Translations under genes and position numbers: made by a program | Part shown: piece by piece, positions 1 to 8,398 of the stretch | How positions within the stretch are numbered: position 1 is the stretch's first letter | Layout: each line of letters begins with the position of its first letter | From: Streptomyces sp. DH37 | GTDB lineage: Bacteria; Actinomycetota; Actinomycetes; Streptomycetales; Streptomycetaceae | Assembly: GCF_029813835.1 (NCBI RefSeq) | Contig: NZ_JARVKV010000008.1 | Span: 62,001 to 126,000, forward strand | DNA length: 64,000 bases | Direction: 5' to 3' | The notes under the pieces: model-generated | The model's input: the letters and a program-made list of their open reading frames with translations, nothing else | Database searches by the model: none | Told to the model about the DNA's origin: nothing

Positions 1-215
1 GCGGCGGCCCGGGTGAGACGGTGACGAGGGCGGGGCGCCGGCGGAATCCGCCGCGCCGGCCCTCCGTGTCGGTGCGGGGCCCGCGACGCCGGGCCCGCCT
101 CCGCCGGTGGTCGCGGAACGCCGCAGGGCGACCGGCGGCCGCCGTTTCGCCCCGCTCACGCCGGTGAGCGGGGCGAATTCACGAAGAGGCCTTCCGGTTC
201 ACCGCCCCGTACGCG
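1..215. other. Left-edge non-coding stretch
   Basis: No open reading frame with Streptomyces codon bias covers these bases. Apart from the hairpin at 146-177, which follows the leftward gene ending at 216, I see no recognisable element. The gene further left lies outside the window. Confidence 0.5.
146..177 (-). terminator. Strong hairpin after the ThuA/ricin gene
   Basis: Two perfectly complementary 14-base arms (146-159 and 164-177) enclose a 4-base loop, about 40 bases past the stop of the leftward gene. There is no U-tract, which is usual for Streptomyces terminators. Confidence 0.7.
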
Positions 216-1967
216 TCAGGGCAGGGTCCATTTCTGGTTGGGGCCGGTGTGGCAGGTCCACAGGTGGACGGGCGTGCCGTCGTTCCAGGTGCCTCCCGAG
301 GCGTCCAGGCACTTGCCGGACTGCGGGTTGCGCACCGTGCCGTCGGCCTGCGGCGCCCACGTCTGGGCACCCGTGCCGTTGCAGGCCCACAACTGGACCC
401 TGGTGCCGTCCGCCGTGCCGCCCCCGGAGACGTCGAGGCACTTGCCCAGCGCCTTCACCGTCCCGTCCGCCGACACCGTCCACCGCTGGGCACTCGTGCC
501 GTTGCAGGCCCACAACTGGACCTTCGTGCCGTCGGCGGTCTGGGAGCCGTCGACGTCCAGACACCTGCCGTTGACCCCCCTCACCTCACCCGTCCGGGTC
601 CCGGGCTCCTGTCCTCCCCCCTGCTTGACACGGATGTTGCGGAAGGCGACCTCGTCGCCGTCCCCGTGGTTCTGGATGCCGACGTGGCCCTGCCGCAGGC
701 TCCGCGCCGGGTCCGTGTTGGTGAAGTCGTTGATCTTGCGGCCGTTGAGGAAGATCTCCAGCCGCTCGCCGGTGACCCGGAGCTCGTAGGTGTTCCACTC
801 CCCCGGCGGATTCAGCGCGGCGTCCCGCGCGGCGATGTCGGCGGACTGGAAGCCGTAGACGGCGCCCGTGGTGCGGTCGGCCGAGTCGGTGGCGTCGATC
901 TGGATCTCGTAGCCGTTGTTCACCGCGGACCACGGGTCGTCGGAGGCCGGGAAGCCGACGAAGACCCCGGAGTTGTCGTCCCCGGCCGCCTTCCAGTCGA
1001 GTTTGAGGGAGTAGTCGCCGGTGAACTCCCTGGCGGAGTACCAGAGCATGCCCAGCCCGCCCCGGGAGGTGAGCGTCCCGTCCGCGAGGGTGAACCCGCC
1101 CGGGCCGGCCTGCTGCCAGCCGGTGGTGGACGAGCCGTCGAACAGGGCCGTGTAGCCGGTCTCGGGACGGCAGTCGGCATCGGTCATCCCCGCGGCCCAG
1201 CGGATGCCGCCGAGGAGGTGCCTGCGGAAGGCGGGCTCGGTGTACGACTCGTCGGTGTGGCCACCGCCGGTGTAGAAGGCACGGCCGCCCTGGTAGTCCT
1301 TGCACCAGGCGATCGGGTGGTCGCCGGACATGTTCCCGCCCGAGTAGCTGGACTCGTCGAGCGAGGCCAGGACGCGGGCGGTGGTGCGCGGGTTGCTGCG
1401 GTAGTTGTACCACTCGTCGGTGCGCTGCCAGGTGCTGCCCAGGTGGGCGGTGGCGTCGTGCGCCCGGTCCTCCACCTCGACGGTGGCGGGCTGGATGGCC
1501 GGGTGCGAGTGGAAGAGGGCGCCGGCCAGCCCTTCGTAGAAGGGCCAGTCGTACTCGGTGTCGGCGGCGGCGTGGATGCCGACGTATCCGCCGCCGCCCC
1601 GGATGTACTGCTCGAAGGCCGTCTGCTGGGCGGCGTTCAGCACGTCGCCCGTCGTCGACAGGAAGACGACCGCCTTGTACCGGGCGAGGTTGCCGGTCGT
1701 GAAGGACTGCGCGTCCTCGGTCGCGTCCACGGTGAAGTTGTTCGCCGTGCCCAGGCTGCGCAGGGCCGCGATGCCGTCGTCGATCGAGGAGTGGCGGAAG
1801 CCCGCCGTCTTGGAGAAGACGAGGACCTCGTACGGCGGGTCCGCCGCCGCGCGCGTCTGTGCGGTGGGGAGGTCGCTCACCGCCGCGGGCAGGGCCGCGG
1901 CCTGTGGGGCCAGGCAGAGCGCGGCGCCGACGAACAGGCCGAGGGCCGCTTTCAGGTGTGTGCGCAT
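216..1967 (-). CDS. Secreted ThuA / DUF1080 / ricin-B-lectin protein
   Basis: This 583-residue secreted protein probably acts on or binds extracellular carbohydrate. An N-terminal signal peptide (about residues 1-28, hydrophobic core then Ala-rich cleavage region) precedes a ThuA-like glutamine-amidotransferase-fold domain (about 40-245). A DUF1080/LamG-like domain (about 250-440) follows, then a C-terminal ricin-B lectin of three QxW repeats (about 455-583). The ATG at 1967 is chosen because a perfect AAAGGAGG lies 9 bases upstream; a longer in-frame reading would run into the neighbouring gene. It begins 17 bases after the stop of the sugar-dehydrogenase gene, so the two are probably co-transcribed. 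Its lectin DNA is a near copy of the neighbour's. The exact substrate is unknown. Confidence 0.85.
   Translation of the reverse strand: MRTHLKAALGLFVGAALCLAPQAAALPAAVSDLPTAQTRAAADPPYEVLVFSKTAGFRHSSIDDGIAALRSLGTANNFTVDATEDAQSFTTGNLARYKAVVFLSTTGDVLNAAQQTAFEQYIRGGGGYVGIHAAADTEYDWPFYEGLAGALFHSHPAIQPATVEVEDRAHDATAHLGSTWQRTDEWYNYRSNPRTTARVLASLDESSYSGGNMSGDHPIAWCKDYQGGRAFYTGGGHTDESYTEPAFRRHLLGGIRWAAGMTDADCRPETGYTALFDGSSTTGWQQAGPGGFTLADGTLTSRGGLGMLWYSAREFTGDYSLKLDWKAAGDDNSGVFVGFPASDDPWSAVNNGYEIQIDATDSADRTTGAVYGFQSADIAARDAALNPPGEWNTYELRVTGERLEIFLNGRKINDFTNTDPARSLRQGHVGIQNHGDGDEVAFRNIRVKQGGGQEPGTRTGEVRGVNGRCLDVDGSQTADGTKVQLWACNGTSAQRWTVSADGTVKALGKCLDVSGGGTADGTRVQLWACNGTGAQTWAPQADGTVRNPQSGKCLDASGGTWNDGTPVHLWTCHTGPNQKWTLP
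220..592. repeat. 373-bp direct repeat, copy 1 (lectin module)
   Basis: This stretch, coding for the ricin-B lectin, matches 1989-2361 with only three base differences that I could find. The match stops abruptly at the lectin domain boundary, while the rest of the two genes is unrelated. Confidence 0.9.
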
Positions 1968-1984
1968 GTACGGTCGCCTCCTTT

Positions 1985-4837
1985 CTACGGCAGGGTCCAT
2001 TTCTGGTTGGGGCCGGTGTGGCAGGTCCACAGGTGGACGGGCGTGCCGTCGTTCCAGGTGCCTCCCGAGGCGTCCAGGCACTTGCCGGACTGCGGGTTGC
2101 GCACCGTGCCGTCGGCCTGCGGCGCCCACGTCTGGGCACCCGTGCCGTTGCAGGTCCACAACTGGACCCTGGTGCCGTCCGCCGTGCCGCCCCCGGAGAC
2201 GTCGAGGCACTTGCCCAGCGCCTTCACCGTCCCGTCCGCGGACACCGTCCACCGCTGGGCACTCGTGCCGTTGCAGGCCCACAACTGGACCTTCGTGCCG
2301 TCGGCGGTCTGGGAGCCGTCGACGTCCAGACACTTGCCGTTGACCCCCCTCACCTCACCCGAGCGGGTCCCGCCGCCGGAGGTGGTGAAGGAGAACTCGT
2401 CCACGTCGAACAGCGAACCGCTGCCGCCCTTGAAGACCAGGTGGAGGGACGTCGATCCGGACGGCTGGCCGCCGAGCGTGGCGGTCACGTCCTCGAAGGT
2501 CTCCCAGCCGTCGGTCACCGGAACGGTCGCCGTACCGAGCAGGGCGCCGGTCGGCGATCCGGCCCGCACCTCGATGGTGCCGCCCGCGCCCGCGGAGGAG
2601 ACCCGGGCGGTGAACGTCGTGGCGTTGTCGAGGGCGTACGGTGCGAAGGAGATCCAGTCGCCGTTGTCGATGTGGCCGACGGTCTTTCCGCCGTGCGCGG
2701 GGCCGTGGCTGACGACCTGGACCCCGGCGGAGTCGCCGTAGTGCTCGGCCTGCCGGTGGGTGGGCTGGGTGATGTGCTGGTCGTGCGTGGTCAGCGCGGG
2801 CTGGCCGTTCGCACCCTTGTCGGTGTACTCGGCGTCGATGACGCCGAAGATGTTGGCGTTGGGGTCGTGCTCGCCGTCCGCCAGGGTCTGCAGCGTACCG
2901 CTGCATCCGGTGGCCGAGGTCTGCGGATGGCCGTGGCTGTCGTGTCCGACGATGAAGGTGACCTTCACCCTGGAGCAGTCGATCGTGCCGTCCTCGGGGT
3001 CGGTGACCGTCACCTTGAACGGGATCGCGGCGCCGAAGTCGTAGATGCGTCCGTCCACGGGCAGGTCCAGCCTCACCGTGGGCGCGGTGTTGCCGACTGT
3101 GATCCGCACCGAAGCCGTCGCGGACCTGCCGGACGAGTCCGTGACCTTCAGGGTGGCCGTGTACTGGCCGTTGGAGGTGTAGGTGTGGGAGGGGTTGGCG
3201 GCGGTGGAGGTGGCGCCGTCGCCGAAGTTCCAGGCGTAGCCGAGGGTGTCGCCGTCCGGGTCGGAGCTGCCGGCCGAGGAGAACGAGACGGCCAGGGGCG
3301 CCTTGCCCGAGGTGACGTTCGCCTTCGCCTGTGCGGTCGGCGCGCGACCGCCGGTGACGTGCTCGATGCGGTACAGGGCGGAGTTCTCGTCGCCGTTGAA
3401 GTAACCGGTGCCGTAGTCGAGGACGTACAGGGCCCCGTCCGGGCCGAAGGCCATGTCCATCACCTGGGTGCCGCTCCAGGGGAAGGGGTTGATGGACTGC
3501 ACGGTCCCGTCGCCGCCGGACTCGACGCGTTTGATCCAGCGTCGGCCGAACTCCCCGGCGAAGTAGTCCCCGTCGTACTCCTGCGGGAACTTCACCTCGG
3601 AGGTGGAGGCGGCGTCGTAGCGGTAGACCGGGCCGCCCATCGGGGACTCCGAGCCGCCGCCGAACTCCGGTACGGAGTTGCCGTCGTAGGGGATCCAGGC
3701 GGACTGTGCCGGGGGGAGGTCGGTGAGACCGGTGTTGTTCGGCGAGTTGTTCTTGGGGGCCGCGCAGTTGAACACGCCCCCCGAGGCGCCGGTGGCGAAG
3801 TCGTGGTCGACGTAGGCGTCGTTGTCGCCGGTGCAGTACGGCCAGCCGTAGTTGCCCGCCTTGGTGATCCGGTTGAACTCCACCTGCCCGGCCGGGCCGC
3901 GCGAGGGGCTGGCGCTGCCGGCATCGGGTCCGTAGTCGCCGAGGTAGACGATTCCCGTGGCCTTGTCCACGCTCATCCGGAAGGGGTTGCGGAAGCCCAT
4001 CGCGTAGATCTCGGGACGGGTCCTCGCGGTGCCGGGCGGGAAGAGGTTGCCGCTCGGAATCGAGTACGACCCGTCGGCGTTGACCTTGATGCGCAGGACC
4101 TTGCCGCGCAGGTCGTTGGTGTTGCCCGAGGAACGCTGGGCGTCGTAGGCGGGGTTGCGGGATGCCCGCTCGTCGATCGGGGTGTAGCCGTCCGAGGCGA
4201 ACGGGTTGGTGTCGTCGCCGGTGGACAGGTACAGGTTTCCGGCCGCGTCGAAGTCGATGTCGCCGCCGACGTGGCAGCAGATGCCGCGTGAGGCGGGCAC
4301 GTCGAGGATCTTCTTCTCGCTGGCGACGTCCAGGGTGCCGTCGGTCCTCAGAACGAACCGCGACAGCCGGTTGACCCCGTCGAACGGGGCGAAGTCGGCG
4401 GCTGTGCCGTCGGCCGGGGCGTCACCGCCCGGCGTGCTCGACTTGGGCGCGTAGTAGAGGTAGACGTACCGGTTGGACGAGAAGCCCGGGTCCACCGCGA
4501 CGCCCTGCAGGCCCTCCTCGTCGTGGCTGTAGACGTCCAGCTTGCCCGCGACGGTGGTGGTCCCGGCGGCGTTCGTCAGCCGAACGCTGCCGTCGCGCGA
4601 GGTGTGCAGGACCGAGCGGTCCGGCAGCACCGCCAACGTCATGGGCTCGCCCATCTCGGCCACTCCCTTGGCGAGCGTGACTTGCTGGAACTCGGGAGCG
4701 GCGAGCGCCTCGGCCCCGCCGCCCGGCTCCGCGGGCGCGGCGACGGCCGGGGACGCCGGGAGCAGGCAGCCGACGGCGCAGGCCATGGCCGTCAGTAAGA
4801 AGCGGACGCGTCTGTGTCTGAGTGGTCTCGTGTGCAC
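1985..4837 (-). CDS. Secreted sugar/sorbosone dehydrogenase-like protein with PKD, CBM6-like and ricin-B domains
   Basis: The 950-residue product has a signal peptide (about 1-34, Arg-rich start then hydrophobic core). A PQQ-type glucose/sorbosone dehydrogenase beta-propeller follows (about 45-475), then a PKD domain (about 490-570), a linker, a CBM6-like beta-sandwich (about 660-800) and a ricin-B lectin (about 815-950). It is probably an extracellular quinoprotein-type oxidoreductase tethered to polysaccharide. The start is GTG with GGGAGA six bases upstream. It leads the two-gene unit with the ThuA/ricin gene. The lectin module is shared almost base for base with that gene. Its true sugar substrate cannot be read from sequence. 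Confidence 0.85.
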   Translation of the reverse strand: MHTRPLRHRRVRFLLTAMACAVGCLLPASPAVAAPAEPGGGAEALAAPEFQQVTLAKGVAEMGEPMTLAVLPDRSVLHTSRDGSVRLTNAAGTTTVAGKLDVYSHDEEGLQGVAVDPGFSSNRYVYLYYAPKSSTPGGDAPADGTAADFAPFDGVNRLSRFVLRTDGTLDVASEKKILDVPASRGICCHVGGDIDFDAAGNLYLSTGDDTNPFASDGYTPIDERASRNPAYDAQRSSGNTNDLRGKVLRIKVNADGSYSIPSGNLFPPGTARTRPEIYAMGFRNPFRMSVDKATGIVYLGDYGPDAGSASPSRGPAGQVEFNRITKAGNYGWPYCTGDNDAYVDHDFATGASGGVFNCAAPKNNSPNNTGLTDLPPAQSAWIPYDGNSVPEFGGGSESPMGGPVYRYDAASTSEVKFPQEYDGDYFAGEFGRRWIKRVESGGDGTVQSINPFPWSGTQVMDMAFGPDGALYVLDYGTGYFNGDENSALYRIEHVTGGRAPTAQAKANVTSGKAPLAVSFSSAGSSDPDGDTLGYAWNFGDGATSTAANPSHTYTSNGQYTATLKVTDSSGRSATASVRITVGNTAPTVRLDLPVDGRIYDFGAAIPFKVTVTDPEDGTIDCSRVKVTFIVGHDSHGHPQTSATGCSGTLQTLADGEHDPNANIFGVIDAEYTDKGANGQPALTTHDQHITQPTHRQAEHYGDSAGVQVVSHGPAHGGKTVGHIDNGDWISFAPYALDNATTFTARVSSAGAGGTIEVRAGSPTGALLGTATVPVTDGWETFEDVTATLGGQPSGSTSLHLVFKGGSGSLFDVDEFSFTTSGGGTRSGEVRGVNGKCLDVDGSQTADGTKVQLWACNGTSAQRWTVSADGTVKALGKCLDVSGGGTADGTRVQLWTCNGTGAQTWAPQADGTVRNPQSGKCLDASGGTWNDGTPVHLWTCHTGPNQKWTLP
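1989..2361. repeat. 373-bp direct repeat, copy 2 (lectin module)
   Basis: Second copy of the ricin-B lectin coding module; see 220-592. The near identity implies recent duplication or ongoing gene conversion. Confidence 0.9.
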
Positions 4838-5209
4838 AGAGGTCTCCCAAAGTGGGGTGGGATGGCGGCAGGCCTCACCGGACTGCCACGAGCTGCACAG
4901 GCGCGCGCCGTCGCGCCCTTGGGACCGGCCGGGATCTGTGACCGGTTCATTTCAAGGAAGTTAGCGGGCTTTGTTGAACCCCGTAACCCCTTCCGCACAA
5001 GATCTCGACACTTTTTCCAGACACGGGACAAAGTGATCGCAGCCTCGGAGCACACCGCACAGTGTCAGGACGGAACGCGCAGTTCGACGATCCCGGAGAA
5101 GACGCCCCCGCCCCCCGTGGCCGACAGAATCCGCACCCGGCCCGCGCCTCGTCGGCCGCCACGGGCGTGGACGCCGCCGCGGCCGCGGTCTTCGGGTTCG
5201 CCGTACCGC
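4838..5209. other. Intergenic region upstream of the sugar-dehydrogenase gene
   Basis: This 372-base gap has no credible ORF. It must carry the promoter of the leftward sugar-dehydrogenase gene and the end of the leftward cupin regulator. An imperfect dyad (GTTAGCGGG ... CCCCGTAAC, about 4961-4988) in a locally AT-richer stretch is a possible operator. Confidence 0.4.
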
Positions 5210-5794
5210 TCAGCCCGCGGAGGCGGGGCCCGGCGGGATGTGGACGGTCATGATCAGGTGGCAGGTTTCGGTACCGGCGCCTCGGTAGGTGTGGGGGGCG
5301 TCGGCGTCGAAGGCGGCGGTCTGGCCGGCTTCGACGGGGTGTTCGGCGCCGTCCACGACCAGGGTCATGCGTCCGGAGGTGACGGAGACGGTTTCGACGA
5401 CTCCGGCCTGGTGGGGGTGGCTGGGGTACTCCTCGCCCGGTGCGAGTCTCCAGCGCCAGACCTCGACCGGGGCCGGGCCCGAGGTCGTGAGCATGAGGCG
5501 CGCCTCGCCGCCCCGGCTGCCGGTCCACAGCGGCGGCGCGGCGTCGGCGGACACGACGCGGACGCGGCCTTCCGGGGGTCCCTCCATCAGGGCGGACACG
5601 GAGACGCCGAGGGTGTCGGCCAGCCGCACCAGGGTGGCGAAGTTCGGGTTCCCCTGCGCCTTCTCCAGCGCGACCAGGGCGCCCTTGCTCACCTTGGCGC
5701 GCCGGCCGAGTTCGTCCAGGGACAGACCGGCGCGGTTGCGGGCCGTCCTGACGTTGCGCGCGAGCGTCCGCAGGGCCGCGTCCGTCTCGGCCAT
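5210..5794 (-). CDS. XRE-family regulator with C-terminal cupin
   Basis: The 194-residue protein has an N-terminal HTH of the XRE type (about residues 5-62) and a C-terminal cupin_2 barrel (about 110-185) that usually binds a small effector. This architecture is typical of local repressors of transport or catabolic genes. I chose the ATG at 5794; a GTG six codons upstream (5812) is possible but has no better ribosome site. It is divergent from the DMT transporter operon, and the shared 123-base gap holds complementary 8-base motifs and short dyads that fit an autoregulated operator. Confidence 0.85.
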   Translation of the reverse strand: MAETDAALRTLARNVRTARNRAGLSLDELGRRAKVSKGALVALEKAQGNPNFATLVRLADTLGVSVSALMEGPPEGRVRVVSADAAPPLWTGSRGGEARLMLTTSGPAPVEVWRWRLAPGEEYPSHPHQAGVVETVSVTSGRMTLVVDGAEHPVEAGQTAAFDADAPHTYRGAGTETCHLIMTVHIPPGPASAG

Positions 5795-5811
5795 CCGATC
5801 ACCAATCCTCA

Positions 5812-5897
5812 CCAGTGGACCACTTCAGCGCACCGCCCGGTCGTTTGGTTGGCGCAAAGCGGTCGATCCGTTGTACGGTTCAGTCGTTCCACTGGAA
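5812..5897. promoter_or_regulatory. Divergent promoter/operator between XRE-cupin regulator and DMT transporter
   Basis: AGTGGaCCACT (5814-5824) and TTCCAcTGGAA (5887-5897) are short perfect dyads. They contain the mutually complementary octamers CCAGTGGA (5812) and TCCACTGG (5888). The second lies between a possible -35 (TTGTAC, 5871) and -10 (GAATAG, 5895) for the rightward gene, as expected of a repressor site. Confidence 0.5.
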
Positions 5898-5917
5898 TAG
5901 TAAGGGATGTACGCACC

Positions 5918-6754
5918 GTGATCGCTCTGCTGCTGGCCCTGGGCAGCTCCCTCTCCTACGGGTGCGCCGACTTCCTCGGCGGCCTCGGCGCCCGCAGGGC
6001 CCATGTGCTGCGCACCGTGATGATCGCGGCGCCGGCCTCGCTCGCGGTCGAGCTACTGCTGTGGCCGTTCCTCGGCGCCTCGTTCAGCGCCGGTGCCCTC
6101 GCCTGGGGCGCCGCGTCCGGCGTCGCCTCGGCCGCGGCGTTCGCCCTGCTCTACCGCACGCTGGCGATCGGGCCGATGAACGTGCTCTCGCCCGTCACCG
6201 CCCTGGTGTCCGCGATGCTGCCCGTGGGCGTGGGTCTTGCGCAGGGCGAGCACCTGGGTACGGCGGGGCTGATCGGGCTGCCGCTCGCGCTGGCGGCGGT
6301 CGTACTGGTCAGCGCCGGGCACGGCGCGGAGGCGGCCCGCCCCTCGCGCACCGCGCTGCTGCCGGCCCTCGGCGCGGGCGCCGCGATCGCCCTGCAGTTG
6401 GTCTTCCTCCACCAGGCGCCGTCCGACAGCGGCGTGGCCCCGCTGATCGTCGGCCGGGCGGTCTCCTCGGCCGTCACCCTGACCGCCGCCGGGCTGATGC
6501 ACCGCGAGCTGGGCTCCGAGAGGCCCGCGTACGCGATGTCGGCGGCCGCCGGTGCGCTGGACTCGGTGGCGAACCTGCTGTTCCTGCTCGCCGCCCGCGG
6601 CGGGGACCTCGCCGTCGTCGCGGTGGTCACCGCCCTCTACCCGGCCGGCACCGTCCTGCTCGCCCGCGGCGTGCTCGCCGAACGCATCCACCGCGGCCGG
6701 CTCGTCGGCCTGGGCACGGCCGCCGTCGCCGTCGGCCTCCTCGCCCTCGCCTGA
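5918..6754 (+). CDS. EamA/DMT-family transporter
   Basis: The 278-residue protein is built almost entirely of hydrophobic helices, about ten, in the two-fold EamA (drug/metabolite transporter) pattern. It is an inner-membrane exporter or importer of unknown small molecules. The start is GTG at 5918 with TAAGGGA about 10 bases upstream; earlier in-frame codons are inside the divergent promoter. It heads a probable operon with the FMN-binding protein and the B3/B4 protein, likely controlled by the divergent cupin-HTH regulator. Confidence 0.85.
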   Translation: MIALLLALGSSLSYGCADFLGGLGARRAHVLRTVMIAAPASLAVELLLWPFLGASFSAGALAWGAASGVASAAAFALLYRTLAIGPMNVLSPVTALVSAMLPVGVGLAQGEHLGTAGLIGLPLALAAVVLVSAGHGAEAARPSRTALLPALGAGAAIALQLVFLHQAPSDSGVAPLIVGRAVSSAVTLTAAGLMHRELGSERPAYAMSAAAGALDSVANLLFLLAARGGDLAVVAVVTALYPAGTVLLARGVLAERIHRGRLVGLGTAAVAVGLLALA

Positions 6755-6801
6755 CCCCTCCGCCGCACACCGCACCTCCGCACCACCGCAAGGAGCCCCG
6801 C

Positions 6802-7449
6802 ATGTTCATCCAGCCCTGGGACGCCGGTCTGGACGAGGCCGAGTGGCGGACCTGGATCGCCGACGGCCACGACTTCGGCCTGCTGAGCGTCAACGGCCCG
6901 CCCGGCCGGGCACCGGTCGCCGTCCCCACCCACTTCACCGGCGCCCCCGGCCACCTCCTGGTCCACCTCGCCCGCCCCAACCCGGTCTGGCAGGCGATCG
7001 AGCACAACCCGAAGGTCCTGTTCACCGTCTTCGGCGACTACGCCTTCATCCCCGGCCCCTGGCGCGCCGAGGCCGGCGCCCCGCCCACCGACGGCGTCCC
7101 CACCAGCTACTACACCGCCGTGCAGTTCACCTGCCGCGCCCATGTCGTCGACGACCCCGAGGCCAAGGCGGAGCTGCTGCGCAGCCAGCTCGCCCACTTC
7201 CAGCCCGACGGCGACCACGGCCCCGTCGCCGTCGGCCGCCCCCCGTACGGCCGGATGCTGTCCGGCATCCGGGGCCTGCGCCTGGAAGTCACCGACGTGC
7301 GGGCCAAGTTCAAGTACGACGACCACAAGCCCGTCGAACACCGCGCCGCCGTCGCCGACCACCTCACCGCACGCGGCCGGGGCCTCGACCTGCCCGCCGC
7401 GGAGCAGCAGCGCCGCCGCCTGGACCGCGTCGGCCCCTGGAAGCCCTGA
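6802..7449 (+). CDS. FMN-binding negative transcriptional regulator (PaiB-like)
   Basis: The 215-residue protein matches the PaiB/FMN-binding split-barrel family in length and layout: an N-terminal stretch with an 'FIQPW' opening typical of the family, a central flavin barrel, and a C-terminal K-F-K-Y-D-D-H-K-like motif near residue 174. The start ATG has AAGGAG about 8 bases upstream. It sits 47 bases after the transporter. In other bacteria PaiB affects sporulation and protease genes, but many members are probably flavin or haem-binding enzymes. The role here is unknown. Confidence 0.8.
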   Translation: MFIQPWDAGLDEAEWRTWIADGHDFGLLSVNGPPGRAPVAVPTHFTGAPGHLLVHLARPNPVWQAIEHNPKVLFTVFGDYAFIPGPWRAEAGAPPTDGVPTSYYTAVQFTCRAHVVDDPEAKAELLRSQLAHFQPDGDHGPVAVGRPPYGRMLSGIRGLRLEVTDVRAKFKYDDHKPVEHRAAVADHLTARGRGLDLPAAEQQRRRLDRVGPWKP

Positions 7450-7486
7450 CCCCTCGCCCCGCACGCACGAACGGAAAGCACCGCCC

Positions 7487-8194
7487 ATGACCCTCTTCCA
7501 CCTCGCCCCCGCCGTCGCGGACGCCTTCCCCGACACCCTCGTCGCCCTGGTCACCGCCACCGGCCTGCGCGGTCACGAGACCTGGCCCGACACGGCCGCC
7601 GCCCTGGAGGACCTGGAGCGGCGGCTCGCCGACGGCACCTGGCAGCCCGCCGACGAGAGCGACCCGCGCATCGAGGCGTGGCACACCGCCTACCGCTCCT
7701 TCGGCACCAACCCCCGCCGCGTCCGCCCCAGCGTCGACGCACTCGGCCGCCGCATGGCCAAGAGGGGGACCCTGCCGCGCATCAATCCGGCCGTCGACTC
7801 CTACAACGCCGTCTCCGTCCGTCACGGCCTGCCCGCCGGCGCCTTCGACCTCGACCGCGTCACCGGCGACGTCGCCATCCGGTACGCGGACGGCACCGAG
7901 ACCTTCACCCCACTCGGCGAACCCGACACCACCGAGCACCCCAGGCCCGGCGAGGTCGTCTACGCGGACACCGCCGGCGTCCTGACCCGCCACTGGAACC
8001 ACCGCGACGCCCACCGCACCCGCGTCACCGAGGACTCCACCCACGTCGTCTTCGTCCTCGAGACCCTCCACGCCACTCGCGACGGCCACCTCCTCGAGAC
8101 CGCCGCGGACGAGTTGCGGAACCTGCTCGCCCCGCACGCCGAACGGACCGCCGTGCACCGCCTCAGCCCGTCCCGGCCTTCGGCCGCCGCCTGA
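7487..8194 (+). CDS. B3/B4 tRNA-binding domain protein
   Basis: The 235-residue protein is a stand-alone B3/B4 domain, the editing module of the phenylalanyl-tRNA synthetase beta subunit. The central SFGTNPRRVRPS and INPAVDSYNAVSV segments (about residues 65-120) are hallmarks. Such free-standing proteins are thought to deacylate mischarged tRNA or act on aminoacyl adducts. It follows the PaiB-like gene by 37 bases and is probably co-transcribed with it. Confidence 0.8.
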   Translation: MTLFHLAPAVADAFPDTLVALVTATGLRGHETWPDTAAALEDLERRLADGTWQPADESDPRIEAWHTAYRSFGTNPRRVRPSVDALGRRMAKRGTLPRINPAVDSYNAVSVRHGLPAGAFDLDRVTGDVAIRYADGTETFTPLGEPDTTEHPRPGEVVYADTAGVLTRHWNHRDAHRTRVTEDSTHVVFVLETLHATRDGHLLETAADELRNLLAPHAERTAVHRLSPSRPSAAA

Positions 8195-8398
8195 GGAGCA
8201 GGCCGTACGGGGCAGGACGGGGACCGGACGAGCGGTGCCGCGGGACGTGGACCACGTGGCCGGGCTCCGGGCACCGCCGGCGCCGCCGGCCCTCCGCTGC
8301 CGCGGCATGTCGACGGTTCTCCACCGACTCCCTGGGCAGGACGGCGCGTTGTGCGCCATGATGCTCACGGCAGCGAGGACCTTTGGGGGGAGGTGCCT

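Noticed and set aside
249..2741. 830-codon open frame on the plus strand
   Set aside because: It is antisense to the two secreted lectin genes, which have signal peptides, known domains and good ribosome sites; high GC leaves shadow frames open.
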